From positions 1-8,903 of the forward strand of contig NZ_BAAAMN010000006.1 of assembly GCF_039529295.1 (NCBI RefSeq): 8,903 nucleotides of DNA, read 5' to 3'. The notes beneath the pieces were generated by a model. That model worked only from the letters and a program-made list of their open reading frames with translations. It made no database searches and was not told the origin of the DNA. Origin of the DNA: Yaniella flava (GTDB lineage: Bacteria; Actinomycetota; Actinomycetes; Actinomycetales; Micrococcaceae). Below, piece by piece: positions 1 through 5,828 of this stretch (its first letter is position 1; each line of letters begins with the position of its first letter). The translations under genes and the position numbers were made by a program.

Positions 1-81
1 CACGACATTTCAGCACTGTCCGATTAAACCGCCGACACCACCAAAAATAAAAGCGACTGTAGTACTAGGCAAACGGTGCGC

Positions 82-507
82 TTAGGCTTGCGGTGGGGCG
101 TCTTCTCCTGAGGCTTCAGCCGCGTCGGCTTCTTCTTTGGTGGAGTATTGTGCACTGGCCGAATGCTCTGGAGGCGAGTAGATGGTGTAAAGTACCAGCG
201 GTTCGTCGCCGGTGTTGCGGAAGTTGTGCTGGGCTCCGGCGGGGACTGCGCACTGGTCTCCTGCGGCAATGGGGTGCGTCTCGCCGTTGAGGTCTGCCTC
301 ACCGGTACCTGAAATAAAGGTCAGGATCTGGTCGGTGTTTTCGTGCACCTCATCTCCGATCTCGCCACCGACCGGCACGGTCATAATGACAATCTGGGAG
401 TGTTTGCCGGTCCAGAGTGTTTTGCGGAAGTCCGGGCTTTCGTTGGCAATATCTGCGATCGTGAAGTGTTCGATGTTACCTTCGATGGAAAAATGTTTTT
501 CTGTCAT
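82..507 (-). CDS. Small cupin-domain protein, last gene of the P1B-ATPase operon
   Basis: A 141-residue single-domain cupin. Cupin motif 1 is seen around residues 46-69, with E53, H55, N57 and Q60 at the usual ligand positions; motif 2 is around 84-95, with P89, G91, H94 and N95. The second histidine of the usual HxH is Asn here, so the metal site may be weaker or different. The last 25 residues are acidic and Ala/Glu-rich and look disordered. There is no signal peptide, so it should be cytoplasmic. It starts 43 bases after the P-type ATPase stop, has a very strong Shine-Dalgarno (AAGGAGGAG) before the ATG, and is probably co-transcribed with the ATPase. It is clearly related to the cupin at 5278-5688: both share a TLWTGK block, an IGxEVH block and a GDEPLxLY block. 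The cupin fold is clear. The substrate is unknown; a role in metal handling is inferred from context only. A plain small-molecule-binding or isomerase-type cupin remains possible. Confidence 0.9.
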   Translation of the reverse strand: MTEKHFSIEGNIEHFTIADIANESPDFRKTLWTGKHSQIVIMTVPVGGEIGDEVHENTDQILTFISGTGEADLNGETHPIAAGDQCAVPAGAQHNFRNTGDEPLVLYTIYSPPEHSASAQYSTKEEADAAEASGEDAPPQA

Positions 508-536
508 GTTCTCCTCCTTGTTGATCTTTGTACATT

Positions 537-562
537 GTGGACGCCAACGTTTAAGCGTCCAC
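537..562 (-). other. Inverted repeat over the ATPase stop codon, in the ATPase-cupin gap
   Basis: Perfect 8-base arms GTGGACGC and GCGTCCAC flank a 10-base loop. One arm is formed by the last codons of the ATPase, and its stop codon lies in the loop. No T-run follows, so it is not a typical intrinsic terminator. It could be an RNA processing or stability element, or partial attenuation between ATPase and cupin. The function is inferred. Confidence 0.4.
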
Positions 563-2560
563 TGCCTGATGACCCTTGGCTTGTGCCGATGGGCTCCGTT
601 CAGTTTTGGACATCGCCGTAGAGTATTTGTCGTTCCGCATCAGACGCATGGCATTCAAAATGACGACCAACACGGAACCCTCGTGGACAAGCATGCCGAC
701 CGACATGGTGACTCCACCAGCAAATACGCCGACCAACAGTGCCACCACGGTCGCCAAGGCTATGACGATGTTCTGTCGCATCACATTGACGGTTCGCTTC
801 GCGAGGCTGACTGATTCGGGCAATTTCATCAAGTTGTCGCCCATGAGTGCGATATCTGCGGTTTCGACGGCGACCGCGGAGCCAGCCGCACCCATTGCCA
901 CACCGATATTGGCGGTTGCTAGGGCCGGTGCATCGTTCACACCGTCACCAACCATGGCAACGGTATGCCCATCGCGCTGCATGGCCGCTACTGCGTCGAG
1001 TTTGTCTTCGGGCAACAAGGATGCATGAATCTCATCGATGCCCGTGGCCTTACCGATAGCTTCCGCCACCAGTTGGGTATCGCCGGTCAGCATGACCACC
1101 TTGTCCACACCGGCATCGTGCAGGCTGGCTATCATTCTCGGTGCATCTTCACGAATTTGGTCGGCAACCGCAAGCACTCCGATGAGGGCATCATCGATAG
1201 CCACTATCATCGGGGTCTTGCCGTCTGCAGCCAGCTTATTCGCTGCCTCATCGGCGGCACTATAGTCGGTGATGCCATATTGTGCTAACAGCGGGGCGTT
1301 GCCAATCAGCACGCGTTTCCCATCCACGTCCGCGACTATGCCTTTACCTACAACGGGTGTGACATCGCCGGGAAACCCGACCGGTGCCACACCTTGTTTG
1401 GTTGCTGCGGCCAGAATGGGGCGCGCTAACGGGTGTTCCGAACCAGCCTCTGCTGCTGCGGCCCAGCGGAGAACATCGAGACGCTCCATATTGGGCGCCA
1501 GCACAACAATATCGGTTAGCTCAGGTCGGCCTTCGGTGAGGGTACCTGTCTTGTCAACGGCAACAGCAGAAATCTTCGCGGACGTCTCAAGGTACTCGCC
1601 GCCTTTAATGAGAATACCGTTTCGTGCGGCCCGCCCAATACCGGCCACAATAGCGACGGGTATGGAAATGACCAAGGCTCCGGGGCAACCGATAACTAAT
1701 AGGGTCAGGGCCAGCACGACGTCTTGGGTTATCAGACCTGCTAGCAGCGCGAGAATAAATACTGCCGGAGTGTACCACGTCGAGAAGCGATCAATAAATG
1801 CCTGAGTTTTCGCCTTGGCGTCCTGTGCTTCTTCTACACGGTGGATAATATGGGCAAGTGTCGTATCAGCACCGATGCCTGTCGCCAAGACTTGTAGAAA
1901 TCCGCTGCGCGATATTGTTCCAGCGAAGACTTGGTCACCCTTGGCTTTCTCCACTGGAATGGATTCACCGGTGATAGACGCCTCGTCAAGAGCACCGGTC
2001 CCTGCAACGACTTGACCATCAACCGGCACTTTCGCGCCATTCTTGACCAGTACGATTTCACCCATTCGCACCTGATGCGCCGCAATTTCTTGTTGTTCAC
2101 CATCTCGCACAACCACCGCGGTGTCGGGGGCGACTGCAACGAGCTCGGCCAAAGCAGACCGCGTCTTATTCATCGTGGCCGCTTCGAGCGCGTGGCCGAT
2201 GGCAAACAGGAAGGTCACCGCGGCGGCTTCCCAGAAGTTGCCGATGATCACTGCACCGATGGCAGCAACTGATACCAACAGATCAATACTGATCATCTTG
2301 GTTACCAATGCGCGCACGGCGTTGAGAACAATGTTGTACCCAGCCACGACAGCGGCGGCCAGCATCAGGAGGTTTGCCAACGTGAACACATGACCGGAAC
2401 CATGGGCGTGCTCCCCCGCATCAACCCACCATTGTGGGCTCACCGTAACGTTCCATGCACCATTGGCCAAGTGTTCCACGGCGAACGAGAGCATGATCAA
2501 CAGGCCGGACACCACGGCTACGGACCAATTACCGTACCACCATTTTTGAAACCAGTTCAA
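551..2560 (-). CDS. Heavy-metal translocating P1B-type ATPase (CPG variant)
   Basis: This 669-residue inner-membrane pump uses ATP to move a metal cation, most likely outward. The catalytic P-type ATPase motifs are all present: TGES at 197-200, the phosphorylated aspartate D336 in DKTGT, the P1B-specific His-Pro pair at 376-377 in SEHPLA, TGD at 492-494, and GDGVNDAP at 538-545. Eight membrane segments are expected, at roughly 13-32, 60-80, 91-107, 109-127, 261-280, 282-306, 593-613 and 617-640. The membrane metal motif is CPG (292-294) rather than CPC, SPC or CPH. The last helix has HEGS (626-629), resembling the HEGxT motif of P1B-4 pumps. There is no N-terminal HMA domain; only a short His-containing stretch (EHAHGSGH, 50-57), and the HMA domain is a separate gene 26 bases upstream. 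The start is TTG at 2558-2560, preceded by AAAGGAAGG at good spacing. Metal specificity cannot be read off: Zn, Cd, Co, Fe and Cu are all possible. Confidence 0.95.
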   Translation of the reverse strand: MNWFQKWWYGNWSVAVVSGLLIMLSFAVEHLANGAWNVTVSPQWWVDAGEHAHGSGHVFTLANLLMLAAAVVAGYNIVLNAVRALVTKMISIDLLVSVAAIGAVIIGNFWEAAAVTFLFAIGHALEAATMNKTRSALAELVAVAPDTAVVVRDGEQQEIAAHQVRMGEIVLVKNGAKVPVDGQVVAGTGALDEASITGESIPVEKAKGDQVFAGTISRSGFLQVLATGIGADTTLAHIIHRVEEAQDAKAKTQAFIDRFSTWYTPAVFILALLAGLITQDVVLALTLLVIGCPGALVISIPVAIVAGIGRAARNGILIKGGEYLETSAKISAVAVDKTGTLTEGRPELTDIVVLAPNMERLDVLRWAAAAEAGSEHPLARPILAAATKQGVAPVGFPGDVTPVVGKGIVADVDGKRVLIGNAPLLAQYGITDYSAADEAANKLAADGKTPMIVAIDDALIGVLAVADQIREDAPRMIASLHDAGVDKVVMLTGDTQLVAEAIGKATGIDEIHASLLPEDKLDAVAAMQRDGHTVAMVGDGVNDAPALATANIGVAMGAAGSAVAVETADIALMGDNLMKLPESVSLAKRTVNVMRQNIVIALATVVALLVGVFAGGVTMSVGMLVHEGSVLVVILNAMRLMRNDKYSTAMSKTERSPSAQAKGHQAVDA

Positions 2561-2586
2561 CGAGAAAAGCCTTCCTTTATCTGCTG

Positions 2587-2820
2587 TTAGAACGGCGAGG
2601 GAGTCGCCTTGTAGCCGGCTTTGGCGACAGCAGCGACAAGATCCTCAACGGATACCTCGGATTCGTCATGCTCAACTTCAATGCGTGCCGTAGCGAAGTG
2701 CACCTTGACCTGCTCGACGCCTTTCATACGTCCGACACGTTTCTCAATTTTGTTCACACACGACGGGCAAGAAAAACCTTCAGCCCGAAGAAGTGTTTGG
2801 GTGTTGGTAGTGGCAGCCAT
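2587..2820 (-). CDS. Free-standing HMA metal-binding protein (CopZ-like)
   Basis: A 77-residue protein that is a single heavy-metal-associated (HMA, ferredoxin-like) domain. The metal-binding CxxC motif is C18-P-S-C21 in the context GFSCPSC, where many copper chaperones have GMTC. The rest follows the family, with KIEKRV and GVEQVKV in the usual places and a final AGY. It is cytoplasmic. It is the first gene of a unit with the P1B ATPase, which lacks its own HMA domain, so it very likely delivers metal to the pump or acts as its regulatory domain in trans. The ATG at 2818-2820 has AAGGAA a few bases upstream. The metal could be Cu(I), Zn or Cd. Confidence 0.9.
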   Translation of the reverse strand: MAATTNTQTLLRAEGFSCPSCVNKIEKRVGRMKGVEQVKVHFATARIEVEHDESEVSVEDLVAAVAKAGYKATPSPF

Positions 2821-2854
2821 ATCATTCCTTGCTGTAAGTCGTTACTGTTCGGCA

Positions 2855-2890
2855 TCCTTATCCTCAGGATGTTTCTCATCCTACGGATGT
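2855..2890 (-). promoter_or_regulatory. Two tandem 18-bp repeats, each with an ATCC-N3-GGAT inverted repeat
   Basis: Read on the minus strand, two contiguous 18-base repeats (2890-2873 and 2872-2855) agree at 14 of 18 positions, and both begin ACATCC. Each contains a small inverted repeat: CATCC-GTA-GGATG in the first, ATCC-TGA-GGAT in the second. They end 34 bases before the HMA start codon, which is core-promoter distance. I infer a binding site for a dimeric regulator that binds cooperatively. I could not fix convincing -35 and -10 boxes, and no gene in the window obviously encodes the regulator. Confidence 0.45.
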
Positions 2891-2899
2891 TCCAGCAAA

Positions 2900-2925
2900 A
2901 CGGCCTTGACGTACGTCAAGGCCGT
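2900..2925. repeat. Perfect 26-bp palindrome (terminator or operator)
   Basis: Arms ACGGCCTTGAC and GTCAAGGCCGT surround GTAC, with no mismatch. As RNA it forms an 11-bp stem with a 4-base loop. On the minus strand a short TTTT run begins at the end of the right arm; on the plus strand TTTTTT begins four bases after it, so it could terminate in either direction. It lies between the end of the ABC unit (3060) and the start of the HMA-ATPase unit (2820). Perfect symmetry would equally suit an operator. Terminator is slightly favoured because of the T-runs. Confidence 0.5.
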
Positions 2926-2996
2926 GGATTTTTTGAGCTGAACATCAAATAAGGGACAACTTATCGCCTCATACTCGCAATCTAGTGAACCGCAAG

Positions 2997-3041
2997 TAGC
3001 GGTGTCCACAACTGGATGATTCCAGTTATGGACACCGCTAA
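2997..3041 (-). terminator. Long hairpin after the ABC membrane-protein gene
   Basis: Two 19-base arms match at 18 positions around the 6-base loop ATGATT. The arms begin TAGCGGTGTCCA; the single mismatch is C opposite A near the loop. The hairpin begins 18 bases after the stop codon of the gene at 3060-3824. There is no T-run on either side. U-poor hairpins of this kind are often proposed as terminators in actinobacteria; alternatively it could protect the mRNA 3' end. Confidence 0.55.
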
Positions 3042-3059
3042 CGTTGGACAAACTCGTAC

Positions 3060-3824
3060 CTAGCTTACGGTTGCTTTGCGAATGAGCCAATAGTTGAGCC
3101 CGCCCAGCAGGACGGTGGCAAGGAAGCCCCAACCGGCCAGTGTAAAGGCCGTCTGATCGACGAACCAGAGACCAACATTTGGCCACCACTCGTTGATCGT
3201 CACCAGGGCTACCACTCCGAGAATCAGGGCGATGACACCGATGATCACGGTCCACAGGATCGGGATCGATACTCTGCGATACAGGATGGCCCAGAAGAAT
3301 CCGAAGCACATGAAGAACAGCACCATCACGGCGCCGAAGGCTCCGACCCCGAGCATGCCACCAACATCATCGACGAACGGTGCCCCGAAGATATACATGT
3401 GACGGCCAAGGCCGTCGGTTACTCGTTCAATCCAATAGAACAGCATCGCGAATAGCCCGTAGCCGACAGCAACCGTAGCAAACGTGAGGTAGGTGCCGAT
3501 CAGGTAGACGCGCCGACTGTAGCTCAGCGCCACCGAGAACGGGAAGGTATGCGATGCCGTGTAGGCGGCCATAAAGGCTAAATACCAAATGACTGCCTGC
3601 GCCGAACCGGTTGCGTTGATGGGTTCTTCAGCTGGAATACGCTCGGTCATCTGCGAATCGATCAACGCCATAATGCCGACACCGAGTCCCCAGGCGATCA
3701 CAAAGATCGCCATGGGTAACCAGATGAAGGTCCATGGGACCGCAAACTGCAGTCGAAACGCAGCCGGGAGTCGAGCAAAGCTCGAGCGTTTTGTCTGAGG
3801 TGAATGCGTTGTTGTAGTAGTCAT
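3060..3824 (-). CDS. ABC transporter membrane subunit, six predicted helices
   Basis: A 254-residue very hydrophobic protein with predicted membrane helices at about 30-54, 77-100, 108-131, 154-181, 187-210 and 226-248, preceded by a Thr-rich cytoplasmic tail (MTTTTTHS). It has no signal peptide and no recognisable catalytic motif. Its ATG shares one base with the TAA of the ABC ATPase (TAATG), and GGAGGG lies just upstream, so the two are translationally coupled. I therefore assign it as the permease half of that transporter, which probably works as a dimer. No substrate can be named; GntR-YtrA-type units often respond to cell-wall antibiotics, but nothing here proves that. It is the last gene of its unit. 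Confidence 0.85.
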   Translation of the reverse strand: MTTTTTHSPQTKRSSFARLPAAFRLQFAVPWTFIWLPMAIFVIAWGLGVGIMALIDSQMTERIPAEEPINATGSAQAVIWYLAFMAAYTASHTFPFSVALSYSRRVYLIGTYLTFATVAVGYGLFAMLFYWIERVTDGLGRHMYIFGAPFVDDVGGMLGVGAFGAVMVLFFMCFGFFWAILYRRVSIPILWTVIIGVIALILGVVALVTINEWWPNVGLWFVDQTAFTLAGWGFLATVLLGGLNYWLIRKATVS

Positions 3825-4747
3825 TAGAAACCCTCCGAGTCACGGTGCTCTTCGGCGTTATTGCGTGTCATGTGCACGATGAGCTGTTGTAAGGATACGG
3901 GTATGAGATCAAGGTCCAGTTCGTTAACCAGCTGGCGTTCTTCGGCAGACAGTTTGCCGAGCACAGTGGTGCGCACGATGCGGCCCATTTCTTCATGGTT
4001 GAGCACCTCGCGGTTACCAATCACTTGTCTGACAGCATCACCGTGGCCCACGAGTGTCACGGCACGGTCGGCGAGATCCTCTGCCGATTCATCGACCATG
4101 ATGTCGCCCTGGTCAATGACCACGACGTGTTCCAAAAGGTAGGCAATCTCATCAATCAAATGCGAAGAGACCACGATGGTGCGGGGGTTTTCCGAATAGT
4201 CCTGCAGCAGGAGATCGTAAAATAACTGCCGCGCCACAGCGTCCAGCCCCATATATGGTTCATCGAATACCGTCAGCGGGGCCCGTGACGCCAATCCGAT
4301 GATGACGCCGACTGCGGATTTCTGGCCGCGTGACATCTTTTTGATGGGAGTCTTCATCGGCACATGGAAATCGTCGATCAACTGCTTAGCAAAGGTCTCG
4401 TCCCAGTTTTCAAACGCGGACCGCGCCGCAGCAAACGCGTGTTTTGCCAGTGCATCCTCGGGATAGCGCTGATCCTCACGCACGAAGCAAATATCTGGCA
4501 GCACCTGCTCATTTTCGTGCGGCACCTGACCGAAAACTCGCACCTCGCCTTCGGAGGGCCAGTCCTGCGCGGTCATGACCGACATCAGCGTCGTCTTGCC
4601 GGCACCATTTCGGCCGAGCAGACCGTGGATTTTATCCTTTTCAAAATTCAGTGTGACATTATCAAGGGCAACGGTATTTTTGAAACGACGAGTGACGCCT
4701 TTTGCTTCGATTGCCCTGACACTTTCGACTGTATCGGGGGTAGTCAT
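3824..4747 (-). CDS. ABC transporter ATP-binding protein of a GntR (YtrA-type) unit
   Basis: A 307-residue protein with one nucleotide-binding domain followed by about 90 residues of C-terminal extension. Walker A is GRNGAGKT (45-52), Walker B is LTVFDEP (158-164) with catalytic E163, the D-loop is GLDA (167-170), and the H-loop histidine is H196 in SSHLIDE. The signature motif is SRGQK (139-143) instead of the usual SGGQ, and the expected Q-loop region reads FVREDQ. It should power the six-helix protein encoded immediately downstream. The start chosen is ATG at 4745-4747, which has AAGGAGA at ideal spacing and begins MTTPDT. An in-frame ATG 24 bases upstream would overlap the regulator gene and lacks this Shine-Dalgarno. 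The gap to the GntR gene is 13 bases, so the three genes form one unit. Confidence 0.92.
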   Translation of the reverse strand: MTTPDTVESVRAIEAKGVTRRFKNTVALDNVTLNFEKDKIHGLLGRNGAGKTTLMSVMTAQDWPSEGEVRVFGQVPHENEQVLPDICFVREDQRYPEDALAKHAFAAARSAFENWDETFAKQLIDDFHVPMKTPIKKMSRGQKSAVGVIIGLASRAPLTVFDEPYMGLDAVARQLFYDLLLQDYSENPRTIVVSSHLIDEIAYLLEHVVVIDQGDIMVDESAEDLADRAVTLVGHGDAVRQVIGNREVLNHEEMGRIVRTTVLGKLSAEERQLVNELDLDLIPVSLQQLIVHMTRNNAEEHRDSEGF

Positions 4748-4760
4748 GGTTTCTCCTTGG

Positions 4761-5117
4761 TTAGGAAGCATTGCGGTCGCGAATCATCGCGAGCACCGCT
4801 TGAGTATCGAGTCCAATTGCCCTTGCCTCCGTCAGCAGGGGATCGAGATAATGCTGCGCAAACTGCTCCACACGTTCGCCGCGTACAATCTGTCGCGCAC
4901 CGGGCGCAACGAATGTTCCCAGCCCACGTCGTTTCACCAAGATGCCTCGGTCTACCAAGAGATTGATTCCCTTGCCGGCGGTTGCCGGGTTGACGCGGTG
5001 AAAAACAGCAAGTTCATTCGTTGATGGTGCCTGCTCGTCTTCGGCTAGCGAACCGTCGAGTATCGACGCCTCAATTTTCTCTGCGATTTGTATAAACAGT
5101 GGACGACCATCACCCAT
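4761..5117 (-). CDS. GntR-family transcriptional regulator, YtrA type
   Basis: A 118-residue protein with an N-terminal GntR winged helix-turn-helix (about residues 5-71). The start FIQIAEKIEASILDG, the PSTNELA turn and the wing KRRGLGTFV are characteristic. The remaining 45 residues are too short for a FadR/HutC effector domain; a short helical dimerisation tail is the hallmark of the YtrA subfamily. Such proteins usually repress the ABC transporter genes they precede, as here: the ATPase gene starts 13 bases after this stop. The ATG at 5115-5117 is preceded by GGAAGGTGAG. The inverted repeat at 5171-5194 is its probable operator, so autoregulation is likely. The ligand is unknown. Confidence 0.92.
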   Translation of the reverse strand: MGDGRPLFIQIAEKIEASILDGSLAEDEQAPSTNELAVFHRVNPATAGKGINLLVDRGILVKRRGLGTFVAPGARQIVRGERVEQFAQHYLDPLLTEARAIGLDTQAVLAMIRDRNAS

Positions 5118-5157
5118 AAGAACTCACCTTCCACACTTGTGAAATAGCTTCGCGGGT

Positions 5158-5194
5158 ACATTACCTCGCTGGTTCATTAGTGTACTAATGCACC
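5158..5194 (-). promoter_or_regulatory. Promoter and GntR operator of the ABC unit
   Basis: The inverted repeat at 5171-5194 has 11-base arms, GGTTCATTAGT and ACTAATGCACC, around GT, with one mismatch. The inner arms CATTAGT and ACTAATG are perfect. A possible -10 box, TAATGT, is at 5163-5158 on the minus strand; the -35 region would fall inside the repeat, but no clear -35 sequence is seen. A repressor bound here would block RNA polymerase. The assignment to the GntR protein 54 bases away rests on position and symmetry. Confidence 0.6.
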
Positions 5195-5277
5195 AAGGAA
5201 CATGCAACTCGTTAAATTAAAAACGCGCCAGCACCTGATCGGTACTGACGCCTCGGGCCGCTTGTTAGCAACACATG

Positions 5278-5688
5278 CTAGTGGTCATGCTGGTCATCGT
5301 CCTTGGTCTCGTGGACAGTGCCGTGTGCGTGTTCAACCGGGGCATAGATGGAATACAGCTTCAGTGGCTCGTCGCCGACGTTCGTGACGTTGTGCCAACT
5401 GCCCGCAGGGATGCACATGACCCAGTCGTCTTCAACCACTTCGTCGAAGTTCAGCTCATCTTCTGTCGGCCCCATTTGGACGTGTCCTGTGCCTTGTTCC
5501 ACGCGCAAGAACTGGTCATTATGGCCGTGCACCTCCAGTCCGATGTCGTCACCCACAGCAATGGTCATTACGGTCAGCTGCAGATTTTTGCCGGTCCATA
5601 ACGTCGTGCGGTAGTTCTCGTTTTCTAAGGTCGCTTGTTCAATATCGACTACGTACGGGTTTGGTCCGTGGTCTGATAGCTCGGTCAT
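5278..5688 (-). CDS. Small cupin-domain protein with His-rich tail, after the CDF transporter
   Basis: A 136-residue single-domain cupin. Motif 1 (about 46-68) has E52, H54, H56 and Q59, so the HxH pair is intact. Motif 2 (about 87-100) has P94, G96, H99 and N100. The C-terminus (HAHGTVHETK, ending DDDQHDH) is rich in His and Asp and could bind divalent metal. It is cytoplasmic, with no signal peptide. AAGGGA lies upstream of the ATG at 5686-5688. It follows the CDF exporter gene by 140 bases in the same direction and may share its transcript or have its own promoter. It is paralogous to the cupin at 82-507, which also follows a metal exporter. Metal or metal-ligand binding is inferred; no reaction can be assigned. 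Confidence 0.9.
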   Translation of the reverse strand: MTELSDHGPNPYVVDIEQATLENENYRTTLWTGKNLQLTVMTIAVGDDIGLEVHGHNDQFLRVEQGTGHVQMGPTEDELNFDEVVEDDWVMCIPAGSWHNVTNVGDEPLKLYSIYAPVEHAHGTVHETKDDDQHDH

Positions 5689-5828
5689 GCATGCGTCCCT
5701 TCGACTTCATCGATTGCGCTTTGGCAGTGAGCTGCGCACCTGGCAACCCACTGTTTCCATGACAACACAGGCACCAGATTGCGTCTAGACAGGACGCGCG
5801 CCACGGTGCCCCGAGTGCCGAGACATGG

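Noticed and set aside
24..81. Short minus-strand hydrophobic reading frame in the cupin frame after its stop (ending GGLIGQC).
   Set aside because: It has no ribosome site and only 20 codons; it is the readthrough frame of the cupin and probably chance. No clear terminator or gene was seen in bases 1-81.
212..814. A 200-codon plus-strand open frame across the cupin and the ATPase end.
   Set aside because: It lies antisense to two clearly conserved genes, has no recognisable domain, and has composition typical of a shadow frame.
1269..1805. A 178-codon plus-strand open frame inside the ATPase gene.
   Set aside because: Antisense shadow of conserved P-type ATPase motifs; Ala/Thr/Ser-rich low-complexity translation.
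2830..2847. A CTGTAA...TTACTG near-repeat before the HMA gene as a second ArsR site.
   Set aside because: Only four perfect bases per arm, and spacing differs from the 7-base arms and 11-base spacer at arsR.
3401..3416. Perfect palindrome GACGGCC-AA-GGCCGTC.
   Set aside because: It lies inside the membrane-protein coding region and encodes ordinary residues (DGLGR); chance symmetry is most likely.
4748..4771. Upstream ATG start for the ABC ATPase (MLPNQGE).
   Set aside because: It would overlap the GntR gene and turn the strong AAGGAGA ribosome site into coding sequence; the ATG at 4747 fits better.
5262..5280. Small hairpin over the stop of the second cupin as a terminator.
   Set aside because: Only 5-bp arms and no T-run; too weak to list.
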